Source of the DNA: Alphaproteobacteria bacterium
GTDB taxonomy: Bacteria; Pseudomonadota; Alphaproteobacteria; Rhizobiales; Devosiaceae
Assembly (NCBI GenBank): GCA_018828145.1
Contig: JAHJWO010000042.1
Coordinates: forward strand, 62,001-126,000
Direction: 5' to 3'
Length of the DNA: 64,000 bases
Below are positions 41,584 to 51,644 of the stretch, in pieces. Every line of letters starts with the position of its first letter. Position 1 is the stretch's first letter. The position numbers and the translations under genes were made by a program. Below the pieces are notes generated by a model that saw only the letters and a list, made by a program, of their open reading frames with translations, was not told where the DNA came from and searched no databases.

Positions 41584-42585
41584 ATGACGGCGCTGATCGA
41601 GGCACGGGGCGTTTCCAAGCGCTTCCGGCAGCACAAGAGGTTTCCCGGCCTGCTGGGTGCCCTCAAGACACTGGTGACCACCGAATATACCGAAGTCGCC
41701 GCCGTCTCCGATGTCAGCTTCGACATCGCGGCCGGCGAGGCCGTCGGCTATCTCGGCCCCAATGGCGCCGGCAAATCCACCATGATCAAGATGATGACCG
41801 GCATCCTGGTGCCCAGCGCCGGGACGCTTTCCGTGCTTGGCCGTACGCCGCATCAGGAGCGCATGGCCAATGCGCGCCAGATCGGCGTGGTCTTCGGCCA
41901 GCGCAGCCAGCTCTGGTGGGACCTGCCGGTGGTCGACAGCTTCACCCTGCACCAGCGCATCTACGACATTCCCGCCGCGCGCTATGCCGACAATCTCAAG
42001 CGCTTCAGCGACCTGCTCGACCTGACGCCCTTCCTCGATCGCGCCGTGCGCCAGCTCAGCCTGGGCCAGCGCATGCGCGCCGAAATCGTCATGTCCCTGC
42101 TGCATGATCCCAAGATCCTGTTTCTCGACGAACCCACCATCGGGCTGGATGTGGTAGCCAAGGATGCGGTGCGGCGCTTTCTCGCCGAGATCAACCGCGA
42201 ACGCGGCGTCACCATCATCCTCACGACCCATGACCTGCAGGATATCGAGACCATCTGTCCCCGCCTCATCATGGTGGATCACAGCCAGCTGATCTTTGAC
42301 GGCGAACTTGGGCGGCTACGCGCCGCGCTGGGCTCTGCCCGCCGGCTGACGCTGGAATTTGCCACCGATCCAGGCCCGCTGCCGCTCGGCACCGCGACGC
42401 TCACCAGCGATGAAGGCCTGCTCAAGCACTATCTGCTCGAACGCGAGGACGTGTCGCTCGTGCAGGTGCTGAGCGAAGTGGGCAGCGAGCGTGGCCTCAA
42501 GGACGTGGCGCTGCACGAGCCCGATATCGAAGAGGTCATCCGCACCTTCTACCAGCGCCGCAACGCGGCCGCGGCCGCCCAATGA
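41584..42585 (+). CDS. ABC-2 type exporter, ATP-binding protein
   Basis: A 333-residue ATPase of the COG4586 type. Walker A GPNGAGKSTMIKMMTG, signature QLSLGQRMRAEIVMSLL, Walker B ILFLDEPTIGLD, and H-loop ILTTHDLQ. The signature reads LSLGQ, which is usual for this group. The C-terminal 100 residues form an accessory domain. It is coupled to two permease genes by four-base overlap and a three-base gap; substrate unknown. Confidence 0.92.
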   Translation: MTALIEARGVSKRFRQHKRFPGLLGALKTLVTTEYTEVAAVSDVSFDIAAGEAVGYLGPNGAGKSTMIKMMTGILVPSAGTLSVLGRTPHQERMANARQIGVVFGQRSQLWWDLPVVDSFTLHQRIYDIPAARYADNLKRFSDLLDLTPFLDRAVRQLSLGQRMRAEIVMSLLHDPKILFLDEPTIGLDVVAKDAVRRFLAEINRERGVTIILTTHDLQDIETICPRLIMVDHSQLIFDGELGRLRAALGSARRLTLEFATDPGPLPLGTATLTSDEGLLKHYLLEREDVSLVQVLSEVGSERGLKDVALHEPDIEEVIRTFYQRRNAAAAAQ

Positions 42586-43376
42586 TCGCCTATGCCGCCT
42601 TTGCCCGCAGCGGCTTTCTCACTAGCCTCGCCTATCGCAACGAGGTCTGGGCCAATATTTTCGGCAAGCTGGTGCAGGTCTTTGCCCGTGTCGCCATCTG
42701 GCTGGCGGTCTATGCCGGCGTCACCGCCGTCGACGGCATAAGCATCAGCGACATGATCACCTATGCCCTGCTGGGCGGCGTGGTCATGGGCGCCACGCGC
42801 TATGATCGCATCGTCCGTCAGGTCGGCAACGCGCTCAAGACGGGCGATGTGGCGATCTGGCTGCTCAAGCCGGTGCACTACCCGCTCTACCTGCTGGCCA
42901 TCGAAGCCGGCATGTCCGCCTACACCTTCCTGCTGGCCGTCGTGCCCACCATCGCCATCGTCGCGCTGATCTACGGCATGCAGCCGCCGGCCAGCCTGTT
43001 GCATGGCCTCATGTTTGTCGGCTTCTGCGCGCTGAGTTTCATCATCCACTTTCTCTGCGCCGCGATCTTCGGCGTACTGGCCTTCTGGCTGATGACGGTC
43101 TTCTCGCTGGAATGGCTGCTGCAGAGCCTGATCTCGCTGCTGTCGGGCCTGCTCATACCCTTCTGGTTCTTCCCCGAGCCCTTCGGCACCATTGCCAGCC
43201 ACCAGCCGCTCGCCTGGCTGGTCTACTACCCATCCGCGGTGTGGCTGGGTCGCCTGGATATGGGTGCGACGCTGCTCTATTTCGGCATCGGGTTGGGATG
43301 GGCCGGCCTGCTTGCCACCGTGCTGGCCCTGCTCTGGCATCGTGCCTCCTCGCGCATCACCGTGCAGGGAGGGTGA
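42582..43376 (+). CDS. ABC-2 exporter permease 1
   Basis: A 264-residue membrane protein with six predicted helices, of the ABC-2 (DUF990/COG4587-like) permease type. The start overlaps the ATPase stop by four bases. It should pair with the following permease as a heterodimer. Confidence 0.87.
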   Translation: MIAYAAFARSGFLTSLAYRNEVWANIFGKLVQVFARVAIWLAVYAGVTAVDGISISDMITYALLGGVVMGATRYDRIVRQVGNALKTGDVAIWLLKPVHYPLYLLAIEAGMSAYTFLLAVVPTIAIVALIYGMQPPASLLHGLMFVGFCALSFIIHFLCAAIFGVLAFWLMTVFSLEWLLQSLISLLSGLLIPFWFFPEPFGTIASHQPLAWLVYYPSAVWLGRLDMGATLLYFGIGLGWAGLLATVLALLWHRASSRITVQGG

Positions 43377-43379
43377 ACC

Positions 43380-44180
43380 ATGCTGCATCGCCTCGGCATC
43401 CTGCCGCTGCTGGTCAAGATGTTCATCAAGTCGCAGATGGAGTATCGCGGCGCCTTCTGGCTCGATCGGCTGGCGCAGATCATTTCCTATGGCGCCGTCC
43501 TGCTCGGCATGTGGATATTGCTGCAAAAGTTCGAATTGCTCGGGGGGTGGAACTGGCCGCAACTCGCGCTGCTGTTTTCCTTCCAGCTGCTCGCCTATTC
43601 CCTGGGGGCTTCGGTGAGCTTCACCCAGTTGCGCGATCTCGAGGAACTGGTGCGCCTGGGCACGCTCGATGCCCTGCTCACCAAACCGGTCAATACCTGG
43701 GCCTATCTGATCTTTTCCGGCCTCAATATCGGCTATGCCGGCCACATCATCCTCGCCGTTCCCGTGCTGATCTGGGCCCTGCTGGCTGCGCAGGTGGAAT
43801 GGTCCATCGGCAATGCCCTATTCTTTGCCGGCAGCCTGCTCAGTGCCACCCTGGTGACCGGCGCGGTGATCACCATGATCGGCGCCACGGCGCTGATCTG
43901 GGTCCGATCCAATCACCTGTTTGCCATCTTCTTCGGCTTCTGGGAGCTGACGCGCTATCCGCTCAACATCTTCCCCGGCGGCATTCAGGTGGTGATGCTC
44001 ACCGTGGTGCCGCTCGCCTATATCAGCGCGGTGCCGGTGGCCGTGCTGCTGGGCAAGCCCGTGCCCCTGCTCGGCGACCTTGCAGCGCCAGCCGCCCTGC
44101 TGGCAGGACCGCTGCTCGTGCTGCTCGCCGTCGCCCATTGGCGCTATGCCCTCAGCCGCTATCAGGGCGCCGGCGGCTGA
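43380..44180 (+). CDS. ABC-2 exporter permease 2
   Basis: A 266-residue membrane protein with six predicted helices, COG3694-like. The segment VSFTQLRDLEELVRLGTLDA and the following TKPVNTW match the related permease pattern. The set of COG4586 ATPase with two such permeases is a known exporter arrangement without a general substrate. A halogenase gene follows 100 bases downstream. Confidence 0.87.
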   Translation: MLHRLGILPLLVKMFIKSQMEYRGAFWLDRLAQIISYGAVLLGMWILLQKFELLGGWNWPQLALLFSFQLLAYSLGASVSFTQLRDLEELVRLGTLDALLTKPVNTWAYLIFSGLNIGYAGHIILAVPVLIWALLAAQVEWSIGNALFFAGSLLSATLVTGAVITMIGATALIWVRSNHLFAIFFGFWELTRYPLNIFPGGIQVVMLTVVPLAYISAVPVAVLLGKPVPLLGDLAAPAALLAGPLLVLLAVAHWRYALSRYQGAGG

Positions 44181-44280
44181 CCGGGATCGTCACGGAGATT
44201 TTCGGTTTCCTAAGATTGTGCATCCGCCCCTTGCCCGCCTCGGGACGGCCCACTAGCCTCCTGCGCGGAGGAGACGACGC

Positions 44281-45822
44281 ATGGCCCGGCAATCCCATTT
44301 CGTGGTCGTCGGCGGGGGCACCGCCGGCTGGATCGCGGCTTTCATCATTCAGGATTCGGCACGCCGCAAGGGCATCAACGCCCGCATCAGCGTCATCGAG
44401 CCATCCAGCATCCCCACGGTGGGCGTGGGTGAGGCGACCACCGCCGCGTTTCGCGTCCTGCTCAAGCATTTCGGCATCGACGAATTCGAGTTCTTCCGCA
44501 AGACCGAGGCGACGTTCAAGCTGGGCATCCGGCACGAGGACTGGCGCCGCAAGGGATACAGATATTACGGCCCGATCGACGACCCGCACCAGGTCATCCA
44601 GGCGCCGCCCGGCGCGCCGTCGGATTATCTCAATGTCTACGCCATTGCCGCTGGCCGGCCGATCACCGACATGCACCTGTTCGGGCCTCTGCTCGAGCAG
44701 AAGAAGGCGCCCTATGCCCGCAAGGCGGATGGCTCGCTGATCCCGCTCGGCCCCTTCCACCACGCCTACCATTTCGACCAGGCCAAGGTCGGCCGGTTCT
44801 TCGCGAGCAAGTCAAAGGGCGTCGACATCATCGACGCCGTGGTCTCGGGCGTGCATCGCAGTCCGCAGACCGGCGACATCACCGCGCTCGAACTCGACAA
44901 TGGCCAGAAGCTGGACGCCGATTTCTTCATCGACGCCACTGGCTTTCGCAAGCAGCTGATCGTCAAGGAAATGCAGGCGCCGTGGATTTCCTATGCCCAT
45001 GAACTGCCGGTCAACCGCGCACTGCCGTTCTGGCTCGATATCAAGCCGGGCGAGGAAATCGCCAACTACACCCGCGCCTGGGCCCAGGATGCCGGCTGGA
45101 TGTGGCAGATCCCGACCCAGACCCGCTATGGTTGCGGCTATGTCTATTCCGACGAATTCTGCACGCTCGAACAGGCCAAGGCCGAGGTCGAACGGGTGCT
45201 TGGCCGCGAGATCGAGGTGCGCAGCGACATCCGCTTCCAGATCGGCCGGCTGGAAAACGCCTGGGTCGGCAATGTCTTAGCGGTGGGGCTGAGTTCGAGC
45301 TTTCTCGAACCGCTGGAATCCACCTCGATCCATGGCACCATCGTGCAGATGATGCTGTTCGCCGACCGTCATCTAAAGCACCCCGCCGATATGACGCCCG
45401 CCGACCGCGACGACTACAACACCCGCGTCGGCCGCCAGGTCGATGACTTCCGCACCTTCGTCAATACGCACTACATGGTCGAGCGCGACGACACGCCCTT
45501 CTGGCGCGAAGTGCGCGCCAACCGCATCCATCCCGAAACCCGGGAGCGCCTGGCCTATTGGAAAAGCCACATGCCCCGGCATGAGCATTTCCCCGACACG
45601 CTGTTCGGCCTCCCCCATATCCAGACCCAGTTGCATTACCCGGTGCTGGCCGGGCTTGGCCTGCTCGACCCGGCCCTGGCCCGCAAGGAAATGGACCGCG
45701 ATCCCAAGCTGCGCCAATTCGCCCGTGAGGCCTATGACAGCCTCGCCCGAGAGTATCGGGCAGCTGCCCAGCAGGCCCTGGGACACGCCGAATTCCTCGA
45801 GACGGTCCGCGCCATGGCTTAA
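44281..45822 (+). CDS. flavin-dependent halogenase (tryptophan halogenase family)
   Basis: A 513-residue FAD protein. The dinucleotide motif is VVVGGGTAGWIAA (residues 8-20). The residues needed for halogenation in PrnA/RebH are all present: Lys80 in TEATFKLGIRHEDW (PrnA Lys79), W273-M-W275-Q-I277-P278 forming WxWxIP, and Glu346 in FLEPLESTSIHG (PrnA Glu346). It should need a separate flavin reductase, not seen nearby, and a substrate that cannot be predicted (indole-like is common). It follows an ABC exporter and precedes the Mrp operon. A GGAGGAGACG site lies before the ATG. Confidence 0.9.
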   Translation: MARQSHFVVVGGGTAGWIAAFIIQDSARRKGINARISVIEPSSIPTVGVGEATTAAFRVLLKHFGIDEFEFFRKTEATFKLGIRHEDWRRKGYRYYGPIDDPHQVIQAPPGAPSDYLNVYAIAAGRPITDMHLFGPLLEQKKAPYARKADGSLIPLGPFHHAYHFDQAKVGRFFASKSKGVDIIDAVVSGVHRSPQTGDITALELDNGQKLDADFFIDATGFRKQLIVKEMQAPWISYAHELPVNRALPFWLDIKPGEEIANYTRAWAQDAGWMWQIPTQTRYGCGYVYSDEFCTLEQAKAEVERVLGREIEVRSDIRFQIGRLENAWVGNVLAVGLSSSFLEPLESTSIHGTIVQMMLFADRHLKHPADMTPADRDDYNTRVGRQVDDFRTFVNTHYMVERDDTPFWREVRANRIHPETRERLAYWKSHMPRHEHFPDTLFGLPHIQTQLHYPVLAGLGLLDPALARKEMDRDPKLRQFAREAYDSLAREYRAAAQQALGHAEFLETVRAMA

Positions 45823-45964
45823 CCCGGCACGCGCGCTCAACTTTTCCGGTCGCGCGGCAATATTCGGGGTTGCGCAAAGCAGTGGCACAGATGAAAACGG
45901 GTAGCCGCTCTCTCCCAGGGTCGCGCTGCCCACAATCCATCATCGGAAGGTCACCGCCGCGATA

Positions 45965-48907
45965 ATGACGCCACCCGTCTTGCTCACGCTTGTTTTGCTC
46001 TTGCCGTTCGTAGCCAGCCTGCTGGCTGCCGTCCTGCCCTCGAATGCACGCAATGCGGAAGCCTGGTTGGCCGGATCGATCGCCGTGACGGGCTTTGCAG
46101 CCATGATGTGGCTGTTTCCCCATATCGCCAATGGCGGCATCGTGCGTCAGGAGATTGCCTGGATCCCAGCGCTCGGGCTGAACCTCGTGCTGCGGCTCGA
46201 TGGCTTTTCCTGGCTGTTTGGCGTGCTGGTGACCGGTGTCGGGTTTCTGGTCGTGCTCTATGCGCGCTACTACATGTCGCCCAAGGACCCGGTGCCGCGC
46301 TTTTTTGCCTTCTTCCTGGCTTTCATGGGCTCGATGCTGGGCCTGGTCATGTCCGGCAACATCATCCAGCTGGTGGTGTTCTGGGAGCTGACCTCGATCA
46401 CCTCCTTCCTGCTGATCGGCTACTGGTTTCACCTGGCGCAGGCCCGCGATGGCGCGCGCATGGCGCTCACCGTGACCGGCCTGGGCGGGCTCGGCCTGCT
46501 CGTCGGCATGCTGATCATCGGCCACATCGTGGGCAGCTACGACCTCGACGTGGTGCTGACCTCCGGCGATACTATCCGCGAGCACGCGCTCTATCTGCCC
46601 GCGCTGCTGCTGATCCTGCTCGGCGCCCTGACCAAGAGCGCGCAGTTCCCCTTCCATTTCTGGCTGCCCCACGCCATGGCGGCGCCTACCCCGGTTTCGG
46701 CTTATCTGCACTCTGCCACCATGGTGAAGGCCGGCGTCTTTCTGCTGGTGCGCTTCTGGCCGGTCATGGCGGGCACCGACGAGTGGTTCTGGATTGTCAC
46801 CTTTGCCGGGCTCGCCACGCTGATCTTTGGCGCCTATGCCGCCATCTTCCAGACCGACATGAAGGGGCTGCTGGCCTATTCGACCATCAGCCATCTCGGA
46901 CTGATCACCACCCTCTTGGGCATGTCGAGCCCGCTCGCCACGGTGGCGGCGATCTTCCACATCGCCAACCACGCCACCTTCAAGGCCTCGCTGTTCATGG
47001 CCGCCGGCATCATCGACCACGAGACCGGTACGCGTGACATCCGCAAGCTGAGCGGTCTGTTCCGCTTCATGCCCTTCACCGCCACCCTGGCCATGGTGGC
47101 CAGTGCCGCCATGGCGGGCGTGCCGCTGCTCAACGGCTTCCTCTCCAAGGAAATGTTCTTCGCCGAAACGGCCGAGCGCGATGCCAATCCCTTCGTCAAC
47201 ATCGCCCTGCCGCTTGGCGCGACCCTGGGCAGCATGTTCGCCGTCGTCTATTCGCTGCGCTTCGTGCATGGCGTCTTCTTCGGCCCGCGGCCGCATGGCC
47301 TGAGCAAGGTGCCACACGAACCGCCGGCCCTGATGCGCCGGCCCATCGAAATCCTGGTGCTGTTGTGCCTGATCGTCGGCATCATTCCGGGCATCACCGT
47401 CGGCCCCTATCTGGCCGCCGCGGTCGTGGCGGTAACCGGCCCCGATACGCCCTATTACAGCCTCTCGGTCTGGCACGGCTTCAACTACGCGCTGGCCATG
47501 AGCATCACCGCCCTGGTGGGCGGCGTGCTGCTCTACTGGGCGCTGCATGGCTACCTGGCCAAGGGCATTGAAGGACCGCCGATCCTGCGCCGGCTCAAGG
47601 GCCAGCGCATCTTCGAGCGCATCATGCTGATCGTCACCTCGAAATGGGCGCGGCGGCTCGAATCCAGGCTCGGCACGCGCGGCCTGCAACCGCAGCTCTT
47701 CCTGCTGTTTCTCTTCGCAGTGGGCACCGCCGCCACGGTCATGATCGGGCGGCTGGGCCCTATCGAGCTCTCATTTGCCGGTTTCGACCCGGCCTTCGCC
47801 CTGCTCTGGAGCGTCGGCATCGTCTGCGCCGTAGCGGCCGCCCACCAGGCCAAGTTCCACCGGCTCGTGGCGCTGGTGCTGCTTGGCGGTACCGGCATCG
47901 TCTCCTGCATCACCTTCGTCTGGTTCTCCGCCCCTGACCTTGCCATCACCCAATTGCTGGTCGAGATCGTCACCACCGTACTGATCCTGCTCGGTCTGCG
48001 CTGGCTGCCCAAGCGCGTGGAAGACCTGCGCGACCAGGTGCTGGTACGGCGCGCCCGCTTCCGCCGCTATCGCGACGTAGCGCTGGCCAGCGCGGCCGGC
48101 CTGGGCATGGGCATCGCGTCCTATGCCGTCATGACGCGCGGCATTCCCGAAGGCATCTCGGAATTCTTCCTCGAAAACGCCTATGCGCTGGGCGGTGGCA
48201 CCAATGTGGTCAATGTCATGCTGGTGGATTTCCGCGCCTTCGACACGCTGGGCGAAATCACCGTGCTCGGGATCGTGGCGCTGACCGTCTTCGCCGTGCT
48301 GCGCCGCTTCCGACCGGCCAGCGAGTCGATCCCCAAGCCCGAGCAGCAGCGCATCCAGAACGCCTTCGACACCCGCGCGCCGGAGCGCCACCCGGGCGAC
48401 ACCGTCAACGAATATCTGCTGATCCCCGCCGTGATCATGCAGTGGATGTTCCCGGTCATCATCGTGCTGGCCATGTACCTCTTCCTGCGCGGGCACGACC
48501 AGCCGGGCGGCGGCTTTGCCGCCGGCATCGTCATGTCCATCGGCTTCATCCTGCAATATATGGCCGGCGGCACCCGCTGGGTGGAGGATCGCCTGCGCAT
48601 CCTGCCCCTGCGCTGGATCGGCTCCGGCCTGCTGCTGGCGCTCGTGGTCGGCGTGGCCTCCCAACTGCTGGGCTACCCCTTCATGACCACGGCCTTCCAA
48701 TATGCCGAACTGCCCTATATCGGCCGCGTGCCGCTGGCCAGCGCGCTGCTGTTCGACCTCGGCGTCTTCAGCCTGGTTGTTGGCGCCACGGTGCTGATCC
48801 TGATCGCCCTGGCCCACCAATCGGTGCGCTCGCCCAAGGCCGGACGCCGCCAGGCGCCGATCAAGGAACCCGAAGTCTCGCCCGATGCACCGGTGGAGCT
48901 GCGCTGA
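45965..48907 (+). CDS. mrpA: Na+/H+ antiporter Mrp subunits A and B, fused
   Basis: A 980-residue protein. The first ~780 residues are MrpA (NuoL-like core plus the extra C-terminal helices), with conserved LVVFWELTSITSFLLIGYW, a proton-channel Lys in TKSAQFPFHFWLPHAM and HATFKASLFM. The last 150 residues are the MrpB domain (DQPGGGFAAGIVMSIGFILQ). The A-B fusion is the form found in rhizobial Pha systems. It starts the mrpAB-C-D-E-F-G operon, which exchanges Na+ (or K+) for protons. Confidence 0.96.
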   Translation: MTPPVLLTLVLLLPFVASLLAAVLPSNARNAEAWLAGSIAVTGFAAMMWLFPHIANGGIVRQEIAWIPALGLNLVLRLDGFSWLFGVLVTGVGFLVVLYARYYMSPKDPVPRFFAFFLAFMGSMLGLVMSGNIIQLVVFWELTSITSFLLIGYWFHLAQARDGARMALTVTGLGGLGLLVGMLIIGHIVGSYDLDVVLTSGDTIREHALYLPALLLILLGALTKSAQFPFHFWLPHAMAAPTPVSAYLHSATMVKAGVFLLVRFWPVMAGTDEWFWIVTFAGLATLIFGAYAAIFQTDMKGLLAYSTISHLGLITTLLGMSSPLATVAAIFHIANHATFKASLFMAAGIIDHETGTRDIRKLSGLFRFMPFTATLAMVASAAMAGVPLLNGFLSKEMFFAETAERDANPFVNIALPLGATLGSMFAVVYSLRFVHGVFFGPRPHGLSKVPHEPPALMRRPIEILVLLCLIVGIIPGITVGPYLAAAVVAVTGPDTPYYSLSVWHGFNYALAMSITALVGGVLLYWALHGYLAKGIEGPPILRRLKGQRIFERIMLIVTSKWARRLESRLGTRGLQPQLFLLFLFAVGTAATVMIGRLGPIELSFAGFDPAFALLWSVGIVCAVAAAHQAKFHRLVALVLLGGTGIVSCITFVWFSAPDLAITQLLVEIVTTVLILLGLRWLPKRVEDLRDQVLVRRARFRRYRDVALASAAGLGMGIASYAVMTRGIPEGISEFFLENAYALGGGTNVVNVMLVDFRAFDTLGEITVLGIVALTVFAVLRRFRPASESIPKPEQQRIQNAFDTRAPERHPGDTVNEYLLIPAVIMQWMFPVIIVLAMYLFLRGHDQPGGGFAAGIVMSIGFILQYMAGGTRWVEDRLRILPLRWIGSGLLLALVVGVASQLLGYPFMTTAFQYAELPYIGRVPLASALLFDLGVFSLVVGATVLILIALAHQSVRSPKAGRRQAPIKEPEVSPDAPVELR

Positions 48908-49245
48908 TGGAACTCATCCTTGCCATTGGTATCGGCGTGCTGGGCGGAAGCGGCGTCTATCTGATGCTGCGTCCCCGCACCTTTCAGGTGATCATCGGGC
49001 TGTCGCTGCTGTCCTACGCGGTCAATCTCTTCATCTTCTCCATGGGTCGTCTCACCGTGGACGGCGCCCCCGTCATCGGCCACGATCCGGTAGACCCCGG
49101 CCTTTATGCCGACCCGGTGCCCCAGGCCCTGGTGCTGACCGCCATCGTCATCGGCTTTGCCATGACGGCGCTGTTTCTCGTCGTGCTGCTGGCCGCTCGA
49201 GGCCTGACCGGCACCGACCATGTCGATGGACGCGAGCAACCCTGA
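48907..49245 (+). CDS. mrpC: Mrp antiporter subunit C
   Basis: A 112-residue NuoK-like protein with three helices, including GSGVYLMLRPRTFQVIIGLS and DPVPQALVLTAIVIGFAMTA, the MrpC/NuoK signature. The start overlaps the mrpA stop as TGATG. Confidence 0.95.
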   Translation: MELILAIGIGVLGGSGVYLMLRPRTFQVIIGLSLLSYAVNLFIFSMGRLTVDGAPVIGHDPVDPGLYADPVPQALVLTAIVIGFAMTALFLVVLLAARGLTGTDHVDGREQP

Positions 49246-49246
49246 C

Positions 49247-50881
49247 ATGGCAGCGCTATTCGACCATCTGATCGTCCTCCCTATTCTGCTGCCGCTGGCC
49301 ACAGGCGCCATGCTGCTGATGCTCAATGATCGGCGGCGCGCCACCAAGGCCTTCATCAGCGTCTTGTCGACCCTGCTTCTGGTGGTGGTCGGGTTTCTGC
49401 TCGTGACCGAGGCGTCCGGGCAAGGCGTTGCTGCCATGCCTGTCGCCACCTACCCCATCGGCAACTGGCCGGTGCCCTTCGGCATCGTCCTTGTGGCCGA
49501 TCGCCTGTCCGCCATGATGGTCCTGCTGACGGCAATCCTGGGTGCTTCGGCGCTGGTCTATTCGCTGGCGCGCTGGCACGCGGCAGGCCCGAGCTTTCAC
49601 AGCCTGTTCCAGTTCCTGCTCATGGGGCTCAATGGCGCCTTCCTCACCGGCGACATCTTCAACCTCTTCGTCTTCTTCGAGGTCATGCTGGCGGCCTCCT
49701 ACGGGCTGGCCCTGCACGGCGTCGGCGTCGCGCGGGTCAAGGGCGGGCTGCACTATATCGCGGTCAACCTGGGCGCCTCATTCCTCTTCCTCATTGGCGC
49801 GGCGCTGATCTATGGCGTCACCGGGACGCTCAACATGGCCGACCTGGCCGCGCGGGTCGCCACCATCCCGGAAATGGATCGCGGCCTGCTCGAAGCGGGG
49901 GCGGCCATTCTGGGCGTCGCCTTCCTGCTCAAGGCAGGCATGTGGCCGCTCGGCTTCTGGCTGCCGACGACCTATGCGGCGGCAACGGCGCCTGTGGCAG
50001 CCGTCTTTGCCATCATGACCAAAGTCGGGGTCTATGCCGTGCTGCGGGTGTCGACGCTCGCCTTCGGCGCCGAGGCCGGTACGTCGGCCGGCTTTGGCCA
50101 GACCCTGTTGCTGTTCGGGGGCATGGCCACCATCGCCTTTGGCGCCATCGGCGTCCTTGCGGCCCAGACCACGGCGCGCCTGGCAGGCTATTGCGTGCTC
50201 GTCTCCTCCGGCACGCTGCTGGCCGCCATCGGCCTTGGCAATGCCGCTGTCACCGGTGGCGCGCTCTACTATCTCCTCGTCTCGACCCTGGCGATCAGCG
50301 CCTTCTTCCTGCTCGTCGAATTGCTGGATCGGGTGCGCATCGAAGGCGCGCATGTCCTGGCCGTCACGCTCGAGGCCTATGGCGACGATGATGACGAGGC
50401 CGAGCACGAAGAAGTCGGGCTGGCTATTCCCGGCGCTCTGGCCGTGCTGGGCATCAGCTTCGGGCTCTGCATGCTGCTGCTCGCCGGCCTGCCGCCGCTG
50501 GCCGGATTCCTCGCCAAATTCGCCATGATTTCGGCCATGTTCAACCCCGCCGGCCTTGAGAACACTGCTCCGATTACCGCCTCGGCCTGGTGGCTCTCGG
50601 GCCTGCTGATCTTCTCCGGCTTTGCCGCGCTGGTCGCTTTGACCCGCACCGGCATCAATACTTTCTGGGTGACCATGTCGGACACGCCGGCGCCTGTCCG
50701 AGTCATCGAGATCGCGCCGGTCCTGCTGCTGCTGGCACTGACGATTGCCCTTACCGTCATGGCTGGCCCGGCCATGGACTACATGCAGGCCATGGCGGCG
50801 TCGCTCTATGCGCCGGCCGGCCATATCGGTGACGTCCTGGCGACGCCCCTCATCGTCGGGCCGGGGGAGGTCACGCCATGA
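49247..50881 (+). CDS. mrpD: Mrp antiporter subunit D
   Basis: A 544-residue NuoN/NuoM-like subunit with about 14 helices. Conserved parts: FNLFVFFEVMLAASYGLALH (with the channel Glu), LLKAGMWPLGFWLPTTYAAA and AGLPPLAGFLAKFAMI. I take the ATG at 49247, one base after the mrpC stop; an earlier in-frame ATG would overlap mrpC by 26 bases. Confidence 0.95.
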   Translation: MAALFDHLIVLPILLPLATGAMLLMLNDRRRATKAFISVLSTLLLVVVGFLLVTEASGQGVAAMPVATYPIGNWPVPFGIVLVADRLSAMMVLLTAILGASALVYSLARWHAAGPSFHSLFQFLLMGLNGAFLTGDIFNLFVFFEVMLAASYGLALHGVGVARVKGGLHYIAVNLGASFLFLIGAALIYGVTGTLNMADLAARVATIPEMDRGLLEAGAAILGVAFLLKAGMWPLGFWLPTTYAAATAPVAAVFAIMTKVGVYAVLRVSTLAFGAEAGTSAGFGQTLLLFGGMATIAFGAIGVLAAQTTARLAGYCVLVSSGTLLAAIGLGNAAVTGGALYYLLVSTLAISAFFLLVELLDRVRIEGAHVLAVTLEAYGDDDDEAEHEEVGLAIPGALAVLGISFGLCMLLLAGLPPLAGFLAKFAMISAMFNPAGLENTAPITASAWWLSGLLIFSGFAALVALTRTGINTFWVTMSDTPAPVRVIEIAPVLLLLALTIALTVMAGPAMDYMQAMAASLYAPAGHIGDVLATPLIVGPGEVTP

Positions 50882-51366
50882 GGCGCGTCCTGCCGTTCCC
50901 CGTGCTCACGCTTGCCCTGCTCGCCATGTGGCTCCTGCTGCAGCAGTCGCTCGCGCCCGGCCAGATCATCCTGGGCAGCATCATCGCCATCTTCGCCAGC
51001 CGGGGCCTCGCCGCGCTGCAGCCCGAGCGCCCCCGCATCCGCAATCCCGCCAGCATCATCAAGCTGATCTACTTCGTGACCGTCGACGTGTTCCGCTCCA
51101 ACGTCGCCGTGGCCCGCATTATCCTCGAAGGCAGGCGCCACGAACAGACCGCCGGCTTCCTGACCGTCCCCCTCGACCTGCACGATCGCACGGCGCTGGC
51201 GATCCTTTCCTGCATCATCACCGCCACACCCGGCAGTGCCTGGCTGGAATATGACTCGCTGCGCGGCGTGGTGCTTATCCACATGCTCGATCTGGTGGAC
51301 GAGCAGGCTTGGATCGACACCATCAAGAACCGCTACGAGCGCCTGTTGCTGGAGATCTTCCAATGA
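50878..51366 (+). CDS. mrpE: Mrp antiporter subunit E
   Basis: A 162-residue protein with two or three N-terminal helices and a cytosolic C-terminus. Recognised by ITATPGSAWLEYD and the preceding LTVPLDLHDRTALAILSCI. It overlaps mrpD by four bases. Confidence 0.94.
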   Translation: MRRVLPFPVLTLALLAMWLLLQQSLAPGQIILGSIIAIFASRGLAALQPERPRIRNPASIIKLIYFVTVDVFRSNVAVARIILEGRRHEQTAGFLTVPLDLHDRTALAILSCIITATPGSAWLEYDSLRGVVLIHMLDLVDEQAWIDTIKNRYERLLLEIFQ

Positions 51367-51644
51367 GCGCCGCCATTCTGCATTGGTTGCTGCTGCTGTC
51401 GCAGGTGCTGTTGGCTCTGGCCATGATTGCCGCCGCCTCGCGCATGATCCGTGGTCCGCGCGCGCAGGACCGCATCCTTGCGCTCGATGCCTTCTATGTC
51501 GCGGCCATGCTCATGCTGGTACTGTTCGGCATCCGCGTCGGCACGGCAGTCTATTTCGAGGTGGCGCTGGTCATCGGCATCCTGGGCTTTGTCAGCACAG
51601 TTGCCCTGGCCAAATTCCTCATGCGCGGCGAGGTGATCGAATGA
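51363..51644 (+). CDS. mrpF: Mrp antiporter subunit F
   Basis: A 93-residue protein with three helices; MIRGPRAQDRILALDAFYV is the typical MrpF motif. It overlaps mrpE by four bases. Confidence 0.94.
   Translation: MSAAILHWLLLLSQVLLALAMIAAASRMIRGPRAQDRILALDAFYVAAMLMLVLFGIRVGTAVYFEVALVIGILGFVSTVALAKFLMRGEVIE

Noticed and set aside
45461-47689. 742-codon minus-strand open frame opposite mrpA
   Set aside because: Low-complexity composition typical of antisense frames; mrpA is highly conserved on the other strand.
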